Shown one piece after another: positions 1 to 5,874 of a DNA stretch of 7,426 bases. The DNA comes from CANJQJ01 sp964383565 (GTDB taxonomy: Bacteria > Pseudomonadota > Alphaproteobacteria > Sphingomonadales > Sphingomonadaceae), in the NCBI GenBank assembly GCA_964383565.1, contig CAYLIK010000154.1, positions 1 through 7,426 of the forward strand, given 5' to 3'. The notes under the pieces are model-generated. The model was not told the origin of the DNA, ran no database searches, and saw only the letters and a list, made by a program, of their open reading frames with translations. The position numbers and the translations under genes are program-made. Each line of letters starts with the position of its first letter. The stretch's first letter is position 1.

Positions 1-519
1 CTCGATGAATGAGAGTTCGTGTTCGCGCTCGAGGCGGAGCTTTACCGAATCCATCGCCAGCATGCGATTGACCGAGAAATGCCGTCCGATATCCCGCAGC
101 ATGTCGATATAATTGAGCTTGGTCAGCCATTCGGCATTGTCGAGCATGATCGCATCGCTAGGGCCGTCGCCGAAGGTGAGATAGCGTTCGAAGATGCGCT
201 TGATCGAGGCGACGTTGGACGCGATCATATCCGTGGTCAGCAGCTTGCGGGCTTCGTCCTTGAAGCTGGGATCGCCGATCTTGCCGGTGCCGCCGCCCAT
301 CAGGACAATCGGTTTGTGACCGGTTTGCTGGAGCCGGCGGAGCAGCATGATCTGGACGAGACTGCCGACATGGAGCGACGGCGCGGTCGGATCGAAGCCA
401 ATATAGCCGGGGACGATCCCCTTCAACGCGAGCGCGTCGAGGCCGCTCGCGTCGGTCACCTGGTGGATATAGCCCCGTTCGGAGAGGAGGCGGAGGAGAT
501 CGGACTTATATTCGGTCAT
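1..519 (-). CDS. tyrS: Tyrosyl-tRNA synthetase, N-terminal 173 residues (cut by window edge)
   Basis: This cytoplasmic class I aminoacyl-tRNA synthetase charges tRNA-Tyr with tyrosine using ATP. The minus-strand reading frame opens with ATG at 519-517 (MTEYKSDLLRLL...) and stays open to base 1. About 40% of a usual ~400-420 residue protein is therefore present. The tyrosine-binding segment Y39-x-G41-F-D43 is followed by the ATP-binding class I signature in the form H50-V-G-S53. A second conserved stretch, GGGTGKIGDPS, lies at residues 75-85. The last position of the HIGH signature is Ser, a variant I believe is common in proteobacterial TyrS. The KMSKS loop and the C-terminal tRNA-binding (S4-like) domain would lie beyond the left edge. 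No strong Shine-Dalgarno sequence is visible before the ATG, and no in-frame upstream start looks better. The gene lies downstream of phaZ on the same strand, separated by about 190 bp that contain paired palindromes, so co-transcription is uncertain. Confidence 0.95.
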   Translation of the reverse strand, partial: MTEYKSDLLRLLSERGYIHQVTDASGLDALALKGIVPGYIGFDPTAPSLHVGSLVQIMLLRRLQQTGHKPIVLMGGGTGKIGDPSFKDEARKLLTTDMIASNVASIKRIFERYLTFGDGPSDAIMLDNAEWLTKLNYIDMLRDIGRHFSVNRMLAMDSVKLRLEREHELSFIE

Positions 520-583
520 GGCGTGGCGCGCTTAGCATGGGATGCGCGGGGGACAAACTATCAGTCTCACTTGGGGCAAACCC

Positions 584-662
584 GTACTCCGGCGTAGGCC
601 GGAGTTGTGGAGCATGTGAGCGGGCAGGGAGTGCTTCAGGACTCCGGCCTTCGCCGGAGTAC
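584..662. repeat. REPIN-like pair of inverted palindromic elements
   Basis: Two perfect 8-bp hairpins with 4-base loops sit in the tyrS-phaZ gap. Both have arms ACTCCGGC and GCCGGAGT, at 586-605 (loop GTAG) and at 641-660 (loop CTTC, which reads GAAG on the minus strand). Read on opposite strands, the two copies match over about 31 bases (584-614 versus 662-632). I count roughly 27 of 31 identical, including a shared flank ending in AGCA. They are therefore inverted copies of one longer element around a 17-base spacer (615-631). This is the architecture of REP doublets (REPINs/BIMEs). Neither hairpin is followed by a T-run on either strand, so a classical intrinsic terminator is unlikely, although the structure could protect or attenuate phaZ mRNA. 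Assignment to a genome-wide repeat family is an inference. Confidence 0.7.
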
Positions 663-708
663 ATCGATCTTCCCGATAGGCCCGATTCGCGCGGATGACG
701 GATTTAGA

Positions 709-1926
709 TCAGCTCATCGCGAGGACGAGGTTCTTCACCTGTGGGTAGATCTGCTTTTCCCATTTCTTGCCCGCAAACAGCCCGTAATGGCCAACGCCTG
801 GCTGGAGATGGTGGCGCTTGAGATGCGGGCGCAGGCTCGAGCAGAGGTCGTGCGCCGCCGCCGTCTGGCCGACCGAGCAGATGTCGTCGCGTTCGCCCTC
901 CACGGTCAGCAGCGCTGTGCGCTTGATCGCCGAGGGTTTCACCCTGCGGCCGCGATACTCGAGTTCGCCTTTCGCCAGCAGCGCCCGCTGGAACACCTTG
1001 TCGATCGTTTCCAGATAGAATTCGGCGGTGAGATCGAGGACCGCCAGATATTCCTCGTAGAAATCCTTGATCGCAGCGGCGTCGGAGGTTTGCCCGTCCG
1101 CGAGGAACTGGTATAGTGCGCGGTGCTGGCTGGTATGGCGATCCATGTTCATCGACATGAACGCGCTCAACTGGATAAAACCGGGATAAACGCGCCGCCC
1201 ACGGCCCTTATAGCGCATCGGCACGCGGTGGATCAGGTTTTCCTCGAACCATTCATAGGGTTTGCTCATGGCCAGATCGTTGACCGTGGTGGGTGCAACG
1301 CGCGTATCGACCGGCCCGCCCATCAGCGTCATGGTGCGGGGCTGGGCGGGATTATTGTCCTCGGCCATGATCGAGGCCGCGACCAGCGCGGGCACGCAGG
1401 GCTGGCAGACCGCAAGCATATGCGGCCGCGGCCCGATCTCCTCAAGGAAGCGGATCACATAGTCGACATAGTCATCGAGCCCGAAATCGCCTTCCGAAAG
1501 CGGTACGTCGCGGGCGTTGCGCCAATCAGTGATGTACACGTCATGATCCTGGAGCAGCGTGGCGACCGTGCTGCGCAACAACGTCGCGAAATGTCCCGAG
1601 AGCGGGGCGACCACCAGGATTTTCGGCTGGGGTGCGTCGATGCCGTCCTTGGCGAAATGCAGGAGGTCTCCAAACGGAAGCTTCAGCGCTACTTCCTCGC
1701 GTACAGGGACGATCTGGTTGCCCGCCGATACGGTCTTGATTCCGAAGGGCGGTCGCTTGTGGGTGATTCGAGCGTTGGCGGTAACGTCGAGCAGGGCGAA
1801 AACGCGGCGCGACATTTCGCCATGGCCCAGCGGCCAGAGCTGGTCCCGCATCGACAGCGCGAAGCGCGCCGCCGTGCGATATGGCGTCATTGCGTCAGTC
1901 CAGGCCTGATATGCACCGTATAGCAT
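709..1926 (-). CDS. phaZ: Intracellular poly(3-hydroxybutyrate) depolymerase
   Basis: This enzyme hydrolyses or thiolyses stored poly-3-hydroxybutyrate in cytoplasmic granules to release carbon. The 405-residue product matches what I recall of Cupriavidus PhaZ1 along its whole length: the MLY start, the VVAPLSGHxATLLR block (residues 105-118), DVYITDWxNAR, TMTLMGGPVDTR, YPGFIQ and the C-terminal GHYGLFAGKKW. By alignment with that family, the catalytic triad should be Cys174 in the nucleophile elbow AVCQPCVP, Asp347 or Asp348 in VEGERDDI, and His380 in GVGHYG. It has no signal peptide, as expected for the intracellular type. The frame is open upstream to an ATG at 1992, but the ATG at 1926 is preferred. 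It gives the family's usual N-terminus (MLYGAYQAW) and has a GAAGGGGG purine run about 12 bases upstream. It is divergent from the GST gene and ends in TGA (711-709). No PHA synthase or phasin gene is in the window. Confidence 0.94.
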   Translation of the reverse strand: MLYGAYQAWTDAMTPYRTAARFALSMRDQLWPLGHGEMSRRVFALLDVTANARITHKRPPFGIKTVSAGNQIVPVREEVALKLPFGDLLHFAKDGIDAPQPKILVVAPLSGHFATLLRSTVATLLQDHDVYITDWRNARDVPLSEGDFGLDDYVDYVIRFLEEIGPRPHMLAVCQPCVPALVAASIMAEDNNPAQPRTMTLMGGPVDTRVAPTTVNDLAMSKPYEWFEENLIHRVPMRYKGRGRRVYPGFIQLSAFMSMNMDRHTSQHRALYQFLADGQTSDAAAIKDFYEEYLAVLDLTAEFYLETIDKVFQRALLAKGELEYRGRRVKPSAIKRTALLTVEGERDDICSVGQTAAAHDLCSSLRPHLKRHHLQPGVGHYGLFAGKKWEKQIYPQVKNLVLAMS

Positions 1927-1990
1927 CAGCGTTGTTTGGCCCCCTTCGCCAAAGCCTCTTCTATGGCTTCCCCTCATCCATATTTTATGC

Positions 1991-2020
1991 ATGATTGCTG
2001 CACTGCGTCATGGGGGTCAA
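1991..2020 (-). promoter_or_regulatory. Possible phaZ promoter with embedded PhaR-like operator
   Basis: Reading leftward, TTGACC (2020-2015) could be a -35 box. It is followed after 18 bases by AATCAT (1996-1991), a weak -10 matching TATAAT at 4 of 6 positions. Between and partly overlapping these boxes is the TGC-rich sequence TTGCTGCACTGCG (plus-strand 1995-2007). It resembles the CTGC/GCAG-type sites bound by the PHB-responsive repressor PhaR of alphaproteobacteria, as I remember them. A repressor there would block phaZ transcription until PHB is present. The 5' untranslated leader would be about 55-60 bases if the start at 1926 is right. Both the promoter and the operator are pattern-based guesses. 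Confidence 0.3.
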
Positions 2021-2071
2021 CCGCAATCGGACTCAGCGGGCTCGGCGGCGGAGAAAAGCAGCGGGGATAAT

Positions 2072-2728
2072 ATGCCGAAAGCGGAACTGACGATATCGAG
2101 CAAGACCTATTCAGCCTGGTCGCTGAGGGGTTGGCTGCTATGCAAACTCGCCGGGTTGGAGGTCGATGAAAAGATCATATCGATCGATGATCCGGCCAAT
2201 AGGGCGGAGCTGCTTTTGCTGTCCCCTTCTGTGCTGGTGCCGCGCCTCACACACAATGGCGTCAGCGTGTGGGATACGTTGGCGATCTCCGGATATCTCA
2301 ACGAGGTTTTTCCCGAAGCCAAGATGTACCCGGCTGACCTGAAGGCACGCGCGCATTGCCGGGCGATTTCGGGCGAAATTCATTCTGGCTTCGCCAATCT
2401 GCGCTCGGCGCTGCCCATGAACCTCAAGACTCATCACGAGAATTTCAAGATATTCGCCGGCGCGAAGCCAGATATCGAACGGATCGAGACGATCTGGGCG
2501 GAATGCCTTGAAACCTATGGCGGGCCGTTCCTGTTCGGCAAGAAGCCGACGGTGGCGGATGCGATGTTTGCCCCGGTCACGCGCCGATTTCTTAGCTACA
2601 ATGTTCCGTTGAGTGCCACGAGCGCGGCTTATTGCCAGACGATCAGCGATTGGCCGCCGATGATCGAATGGACTGCGGCGGCGCTTGCCGAGCCTGAGGA
2701 GATCGAGGAGCTCGATATTGAATTCTGA
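2072..2728 (+). CDS. Glutathione S-transferase family protein
   Basis: This 218-residue cytosolic protein has the two-domain GST layout. It has an N-terminal thioredoxin-like glutathione-binding domain (about residues 5-80) and an all-helical C-terminal domain (about 95-210). The N-terminal strand-turn-helix LTISSKTYSAWSLRGWLLCKLAG carries Ser/Tyr residues at the usual catalytic turn (Ser10, Tyr13, Ser14). The conserved cis-proline is Pro57 in VLVPRL. The segment that usually reads E-S is W67-D68-T69 here, so the gamma-glutamyl-binding motif is a variant. The C-terminal capping motif T160-VAD163 after FLFGKKP is typical of the fold. The start at 2072 is chosen over an in-frame ATG at 1991 because GGGG (2063-2066) lies just upstream and the protein then begins at the domain. 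The substrate is unknown, and conjugation, peroxidase or isomerase activity are all possible. The cupin gene follows after 66 bases on the same strand, possibly co-transcribed. Confidence 0.85.
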   Translation: MPKAELTISSKTYSAWSLRGWLLCKLAGLEVDEKIISIDDPANRAELLLLSPSVLVPRLTHNGVSVWDTLAISGYLNEVFPEAKMYPADLKARAHCRAISGEIHSGFANLRSALPMNLKTHHENFKIFAGAKPDIERIETIWAECLETYGGPFLFGKKPTVADAMFAPVTRRFLSYNVPLSATSAAYCQTISDWPPMIEWTAAALAEPEEIEELDIEF

Positions 2729-2782
2729 CAAGCCGGACGAGGACGAGGGGAGTTTGAAGGGCCGTTGATGATGCACCTTTGA

Positions 2783-2788
2783 AAGGAG
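2783..2788 (+). promoter_or_regulatory. Strong Shine-Dalgarno of the cupin gene
   Basis: AAGGAG lies six bases before the ATG at 2795 and is one of the best ribosome binding sites in the window. It fixes the start of the cupin gene and suggests good expression relative to the coupled gcv genes. Confidence 0.75.
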
Positions 2789-2794
2789 CTCGAC

Positions 2795-3220
2795 ATGGCA
2801 ACCTTGATTGAAGAGACCAGCTTCTCGCATGTGAAGCCGGGCGATACCGATTATTGCAGCGATGGTTTGCGTGATTTCTTCCTCTACCGGGATCTGGGTG
2901 TGGCCAAGGCGACCAATGGCAAGGTCGTCGCGCACCTCGTTAAGGCCAACAAGCCGCCGGCCGACGGCACCGGCTGGCACCATCATGTCGCCGATTTCCA
3001 GATCGTGCTGATGATCAAGGGCTGGGCCAAGTTCATGTATGAGGATCAGGTGACGCTGGTTTCCGAGGGAGACTGCGTCCACCAGCGGCCCGGCATGACG
3101 CACTACCTCTTCGATTATTCGCCGGACATGGAATATCTGGAGATTGTCGGGCCGGCGGATTTCGGCACGGTCGAGGTTGACGGACCATGCGAGGTGCCTT
3201 CGGTTACGCCTTGGTCTTAG
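2795..3220 (+). CDS. Small single-domain cupin protein
   Basis: This 141-residue protein consists of one cupin beta-barrel. Cupin motif 1 is seen at residues 60-76 (G-W-H62-H63-H64, then Gln69 where many cupins have Glu, then G76). Motif 2 is at 92-103 (G92-D-C, P99-G100, H103). His62 or His63, His64 and His103 are the likely ligands of a single metal such as Fe, Mn or Zn. The usual acidic ligand is replaced by Gln69, as in some oxygenase-like cupins. There is no signal peptide, membrane segment or DNA-binding domain. The reaction cannot be told from sequence; small cupins of this kind include dioxygenases, isomerases and ligand-binding proteins. The gene lies 66 bases after the GST gene and ends in TAG, followed at once by a large stem-loop, which suggests the transcription unit ends there. 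Confidence 0.85.
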   Translation: MATLIEETSFSHVKPGDTDYCSDGLRDFFLYRDLGVAKATNGKVVAHLVKANKPPADGTGWHHHVADFQIVLMIKGWAKFMYEDQVTLVSEGDCVHQRPGMTHYLFDYSPDMEYLEIVGPADFGTVEVDGPCEVPSVTPWS

Positions 3221-3221
3221 T

Positions 3222-3282
3222 GCCTGTTTGAGCGGGCCGGTACCGTGCTCAGAAAGCGCTCTTGCGCGCTTTCTCAAACGGC
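3222..3282 (+). terminator. Stem-loop after the cupin gene; possible terminator or palindromic repeat
   Basis: An inner 9-bp perfect stem pairs AGAAAGCGC (3251-3259) with GCGCTTTCT (3266-3274) around a 6-base loop. A competing or outer helix pairs GTTTGAG (3226-3232) with CTCAAAC (3273-3279). It is extended by GCC (3222-3224) with GGC (3280-3282) across a one-base bulge. The 8-base palindrome CGGTACCG lies at 3238-3245 between the arms. The position, two bases past the cupin stop codon, fits a transcription end. However, the following bases (CTCTTAGC) are not a real T-run, so it may instead be a repeat family member or an mRNA-stabilising structure. Confidence 0.4.
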
Positions 3283-3360
3283 CTCTTAGCAGTCGCACAA
3301 ATCGCCGGTTGACCGAATCGACGGGAGCGTCCAAGCCTCGTCATGTCGTCAGGGGAAACC

Positions 3361-3560
3361 TTGCTGACCGCGCGGGAGAGCGTCACTGGCTTAGGTCGAG
3401 TGGCCGCCGAAGGAGCAACCGCCCCGGAATCTCTCAGGTCAAAGGACCGCGCGGATAGACAGCGACACTCTGGAAAGCGCTCCAGCCTCAGGGTTGGCGC
3501 CACCGAAGGGGTAACTCCGGCCACGCCGGGGGAAAGCTCTCAGGTTCCGTGACAGAGGGG
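3361..3560 (+). promoter_or_regulatory. Tandem glycine riboswitch (two aptamers)
   Basis: This cis-acting RNA senses glycine and controls the glycine cleavage operon that begins about 60 bases downstream. Aptamer 1 is closed by P1 CCGCGCGG (3368-3375) with CCGCGCGG (3447-3454). It holds the conserved GCCGAAGGAGCAA (3406-3418) and CTCTCAGG (3431-3438). Aptamer 2 is closed by CTCTG (3468-3472) with CAGAG (3553-3557). It holds CACCGAAGGGGTAA (3501-3514) and CTCTCAGG (3537-3544). The duplicated core in the same order is diagnostic of the gcvT RNA family. The leader TTGCTG (3361-3366) can pair with CAGCGA (3460-3465) in the linker, giving the extra helix that forms a kink-turn in other tandem glycine riboswitches. 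The family usually switches expression on with glycine, so excess glycine would induce its own breakdown. The transcription start is not identified. The remaining upstream bases (3283-3360) show nothing else I can support. Confidence 0.95.
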
Positions 3561-3600
3561 GTGATGCGCTGATCCGGTTTCGGCTGGGTCATGCATCGCC
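3560..3600 (+). promoter_or_regulatory. Candidate expression-platform hairpin of the glycine riboswitch
   Basis: Immediately after aptamer 2, GGTGATGC (3560-3567) pairs with GCATCGCC (3593-3600), with one G-U wobble. Inside it TGATCC (3570-3575) pairs with GGGTCA (3586-3591). Together they give a long hairpin with small bulges and a 10-base loop. It ends eight bases before the gcvT Shine-Dalgarno sequence. No T-run follows, so a translational mechanism or an RNA-spacing role is more likely than an intrinsic terminator. CTCCG inside aptamer 2 (3515-3519) could pair with CGGAG (3608-3612) of the ribosome binding site in an alternative fold. Which fold depends on glycine is unknown. Confidence 0.45.
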
Positions 3601-3618
3601 ATTCTGTCGGAGACTGTG

Positions 3619-4725
3619 ATGAGCGACGTTATCGAAGAGACCGAAGATCAGGCACTGCCGCTGGACGGCTGGCACCGTGAGCAGGGCGCGCGGATGGTGT
3701 CCTTCGCGGGCTATCACATGCCGATCCAGTATGAGGGCATCATCGCCGAGCATCTCTGGACTCGCGCTCATGCCGGGCTGTTCGACGTCAGCCATATGGG
3801 CCAGCTCACCATTTCGGGCGAGGGCGCGGATTGCGCGCTTGAAGCGCTGCTGCCGGGCGACATCAAGGGGATAGCGCCGGGACGCATCCGCTATTCGCTG
3901 CTCCTCGCTGAGAATGGTGGAATTCTCGACGATCTGATGGTTACGCGGTTGCCCTCGGGCGAGCTTTACGTCGTCGTCAACGGCGCGACCAAATATGACG
4001 ATATCGCGCATATGCACGAGCATCTGCCCGAAGAGGTGACGCTCAACCGCATGGACGAGCATGCGCTGCTGGCCCTGCAGGGGCCGGAGGCGGTCACGGC
4101 GCTGGTACGGATCTTGCCGGGCGTGGAGGCATTGACCTTCATGACATCGGGGGCGTTCGACTGGAACGGCGTGCCGATGTGGATCAGCCGGTCGGGCTAT
4201 ACTGGCGAGGACGGTTTCGAGATTTCGGTTCCCGCCGAGCGGGCGGTGGATCTGGCCGAGCGATTGACCGCCGAGCCTGAAGTGAAGCCGATCGGGCTTG
4301 GCGCACGGGATTCGCTGCGGCTTGAGGCCGGATTGCCGCTTTACGGGCATGATCTCGATCCGGAGACGACGCCGATCATGGCCGATCTCGGCTTCGCGCT
4401 GCCCAAGCGGCGGCGCGAAGAGGGCGGATTTCCCGGCGCTGAACGCATCCTGATCGAGCGCGAGCAGGGGCCTGTGCAGAAGCGGCTCGGATTGCTGGTC
4501 GAAGGCCGCCAGCCGGTGCGCGAGGGCGCACTCGTGCTGGATGCGGACGGCAATCAGGTCGGCCGGGTAACAAGCGGCGGTTTCTCCCCTTCGCTCGAAC
4601 GGCCGATCGCCATGGCTTACCTGCCGCCATCGCTCGGCCCGACCGTGCAGGTCGAGCAACGCGGCAAAATTTTCCAGGCGACGGTCACGCCGATGCCGTT
4701 CGTCCCCCATCGCTATCATCGCTGA
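3619..4725 (+). CDS. gcvT: Glycine cleavage system T-protein (aminomethyltransferase)
   Basis: The T-protein takes the aminomethyl group from the lipoyl arm of GcvH, releases ammonia and transfers the methylene to tetrahydrofolate. The 368-residue length is normal. Residues about 15-250 form the folate-binding GCV_T domain, with FDVSHM (55-60), GGILDD at 100-105 holding the catalytic Asp (104 or 105), SRSGYTGEDGFE (190-201) and the GLGARDSLRLEAG block from 226. The C-terminal barrel domain begins near residue 275 and holds the usual GxVTSGGFSP motif (about 315-324). ATG at 3619 is preferred over the adjacent in-frame GTG at 3616 because GGAG (3609-3612) is then six bases upstream. The N-terminus has about 12 extra residues before the conserved core. 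It is the first gene of the operon, directly under the glycine riboswitch, and is followed by gcvH after 10 bases. Confidence 0.97.
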   Translation: MSDVIEETEDQALPLDGWHREQGARMVSFAGYHMPIQYEGIIAEHLWTRAHAGLFDVSHMGQLTISGEGADCALEALLPGDIKGIAPGRIRYSLLLAENGGILDDLMVTRLPSGELYVVVNGATKYDDIAHMHEHLPEEVTLNRMDEHALLALQGPEAVTALVRILPGVEALTFMTSGAFDWNGVPMWISRSGYTGEDGFEISVPAERAVDLAERLTAEPEVKPIGLGARDSLRLEAGLPLYGHDLDPETTPIMADLGFALPKRRREEGGFPGAERILIEREQGPVQKRLGLLVEGRQPVREGALVLDADGNQVGRVTSGGFSPSLERPIAMAYLPPSLGPTVQVEQRGKIFQATVTPMPFVPHRYHR

Positions 4726-4735
4726 GGAACCAAGC

Positions 4736-5107
4736 ATGACGCTCTATTTTACCAAGGACCATGAATGGATTTCGGTCGAGGGCGGCAACGCCACGGTCGG
4801 GATCACCGATTATGCGCAGGCGCAGCTTGGCGACGTGGTGTTCGTCGAAGTGCCGCCGGCGGGCACGCAGGTTGCCAAGGGCAAGGAAGCGGCAGTGGTC
4901 GAATCCGTGAAGGCCGCTTCTGACGTCTATGCGCCGGTTTCCGGCAAAGTGACCGAGGGCAATTCGGCGCTGGAGGCAGACCCCGCGCTGGTCAATACCT
5001 CGCCCGAGGAGGACGGCTGGTTCTTCAAGCTCACGCTCAGCGATCCGTCCGAGTTGGACGGGCTGATGGATGCCGCCGGCTACAAGGCGTTCGTGGACGG
5101 GTTGTGA
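4736..5107 (+). CDS. gcvH: Glycine cleavage system H-protein (lipoyl carrier)
   Basis: GcvH is the shuttle protein whose lipoyl-lysine arm moves the aminomethyl intermediate from the P-protein to the T-protein and is then reoxidised by the L-protein. The product is 123 residues, the usual size. The lipoylation site is Lys59 in the conserved context VVESVKAASDVYAPVSG. The N-terminal signature YFTKDHEWI and GITDYAQAQLGDVVFVELP-like segment are present (here with EVPPAG). The C-terminal part has NTSPEEDGWFFKL, which is standard. The ribosome binding site GAGGAA (4724-4729) overlaps the gcvT stop codon, so the two are probably translated from one message. The 3' end overlaps the start of the methyltransferase gene by four bases. 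Confidence 0.98.
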   Translation: MTLYFTKDHEWISVEGGNATVGITDYAQAQLGDVVFVEVPPAGTQVAKGKEAAVVESVKAASDVYAPVSGKVTEGNSALEADPALVNTSPEEDGWFFKLTLSDPSELDGLMDAAGYKAFVDGL

Positions 5108-5874
5108 GCAATATCAACCCCGCCAGCCGCTGGGAGCCGAGGGATTACGCGAAGAATGCCGCGTTTGTACCGGCGTTGGGCGCGCCGGTGCTGGCGCTGC
5201 TCGATCCCAAGCCCGGCGAGCGCATTCTCGATCTCGGCTGTGGCGATGGCGTGTTGACCGAGAAGCTGGTCGAGGCGGGTGCCGAGGTGGTGGGCGTCGA
5301 TGCGTCCGATACAATGATCGAGGCAGCAAAGGCGCGGGGCCTTGATGCCCATGTCGTTGACGGGCAGTCGCTCGATTTCGACGCTGAGTTCGACTCGGTT
5401 TTCTCCAACGCGGCGCTGCACTGGATGCTGGATGGTGAGGCCGTTGCGCGCGGCGTGTTTCGGGCTCTGAAGCCGGGCGGGCGCTTCGTCGGCGAGATGG
5501 GCGGGCAAGGCAATGTCGCCATTCTACGCTCTGGCCTGCGCACCGAACTGCTGCGTCGGGGCTACAATGTGCCAGGGGAGGATCCGCAATGGTATCCCGG
5601 CATCGCAGAGTTCAGCTCGATCTACGAAGGCGCAGGCTTCGTAGATGTCGACGCCAAGCTGATCCCGAGGCCGACGCCGCTTCCGGCGGGCGTGGCGGGA
5701 TGGCTCAAGACTTTCCGGGCCGGCTTCATGGACCATGCCGCCGTGCCTGACAGCGAGCAGGACGATGTCGCGCAGGCCGTGGAAGCCTCGCTCGAATCCA
5801 AGCTCCGCAAGGACGACGGAACATGGGAGGCCGACTATGTCCGCCTCCGCTTCACGATGAGAAAGCCAGACTGA
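5104..5874 (+). CDS. Class I SAM-dependent methyltransferase inside the gcv operon
   Basis: This 256-residue protein has a Rossmann-fold methyltransferase domain (about residues 20-135) of the Methyltransf_11/25 kind. Motif I, the SAM glycine loop, is ILDLGCGDG (41-49). The acidic residue that binds the ribose is Asp66 in VVGVDAS. VDGQSLDF (85-92) fits the adenine-binding segment. FSNAALHWM (100-108) resembles trans-aconitate methyltransferase and its relatives, and LKPGGRFVGEMG (122-133) is the usual post-motif strand. The C-terminal ~120 residues are helical and probably form the substrate pocket. The start is GTG at 5104, overlapping the gcvH stop as GTGA. The stop (TGA, 5872-5874) overlaps the gcvPA start by one base. 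It is not a known component of glycine cleavage. A link could be SAM use, since folate one-carbon units feed SAM synthesis, but its substrate is unknown. Trans-aconitate or another small acid is a guess. Confidence 0.9.
   Translation: MSNINPASRWEPRDYAKNAAFVPALGAPVLALLDPKPGERILDLGCGDGVLTEKLVEAGAEVVGVDASDTMIEAAKARGLDAHVVDGQSLDFDAEFDSVFSNAALHWMLDGEAVARGVFRALKPGGRFVGEMGGQGNVAILRSGLRTELLRRGYNVPGEDPQWYPGIAEFSSIYEGAGFVDVDAKLIPRPTPLPAGVAGWLKTFRAGFMDHAAVPDSEQDDVAQAVEASLESKLRKDDGTWEADYVRLRFTMRKPD

Noticed and set aside
19..597. A 192-codon plus-strand open frame near the left edge
   Set aside because: It lies opposite the well-conserved TyrS N-terminus and has no recognisable domain.
586..660. Intrinsic terminators for phaZ or tyrS
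   Set aside because: Both hairpins lack a T-run on either strand, and the inverted-copy arrangement fits a repeat doublet better.
1123..1923. A 266-codon plus-strand open frame opposite phaZ, with another at 607-1116
   Set aside because: Both are antisense shadows of a complete depolymerase gene with its catalytic residues in place.
1927..1992. A 22-residue N-terminal extension of PhaZ from an ATG at 1992
   Set aside because: The extension has no family counterpart, and it would put the start next to the proposed -10 region. The ATG at 1926 gives the usual MLY start.
2138..3334. A 398-codon minus-strand open frame opposite the GST and cupin genes
   Set aside because: Its translation is Arg/His/Leu-rich with no recognisable domain. 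It spans two well-supported genes and the gap between them, a common artefact of high-GC codon use.
3309..3337. A sigma-70-like promoter for the gcv operon (TTGACC at 3309-3314)
   Set aside because: The -35 hexamer is good, but no acceptable -10 lies 16-18 bases downstream (CAAGCC/AAGCCT). I could not support it as a feature.
3589..4737. A 382-codon minus-strand open frame opposite gcvT
   Set aside because: It mirrors gcvT almost exactly, has no family motifs and has skewed composition. gcvT is unambiguous on the plus strand.
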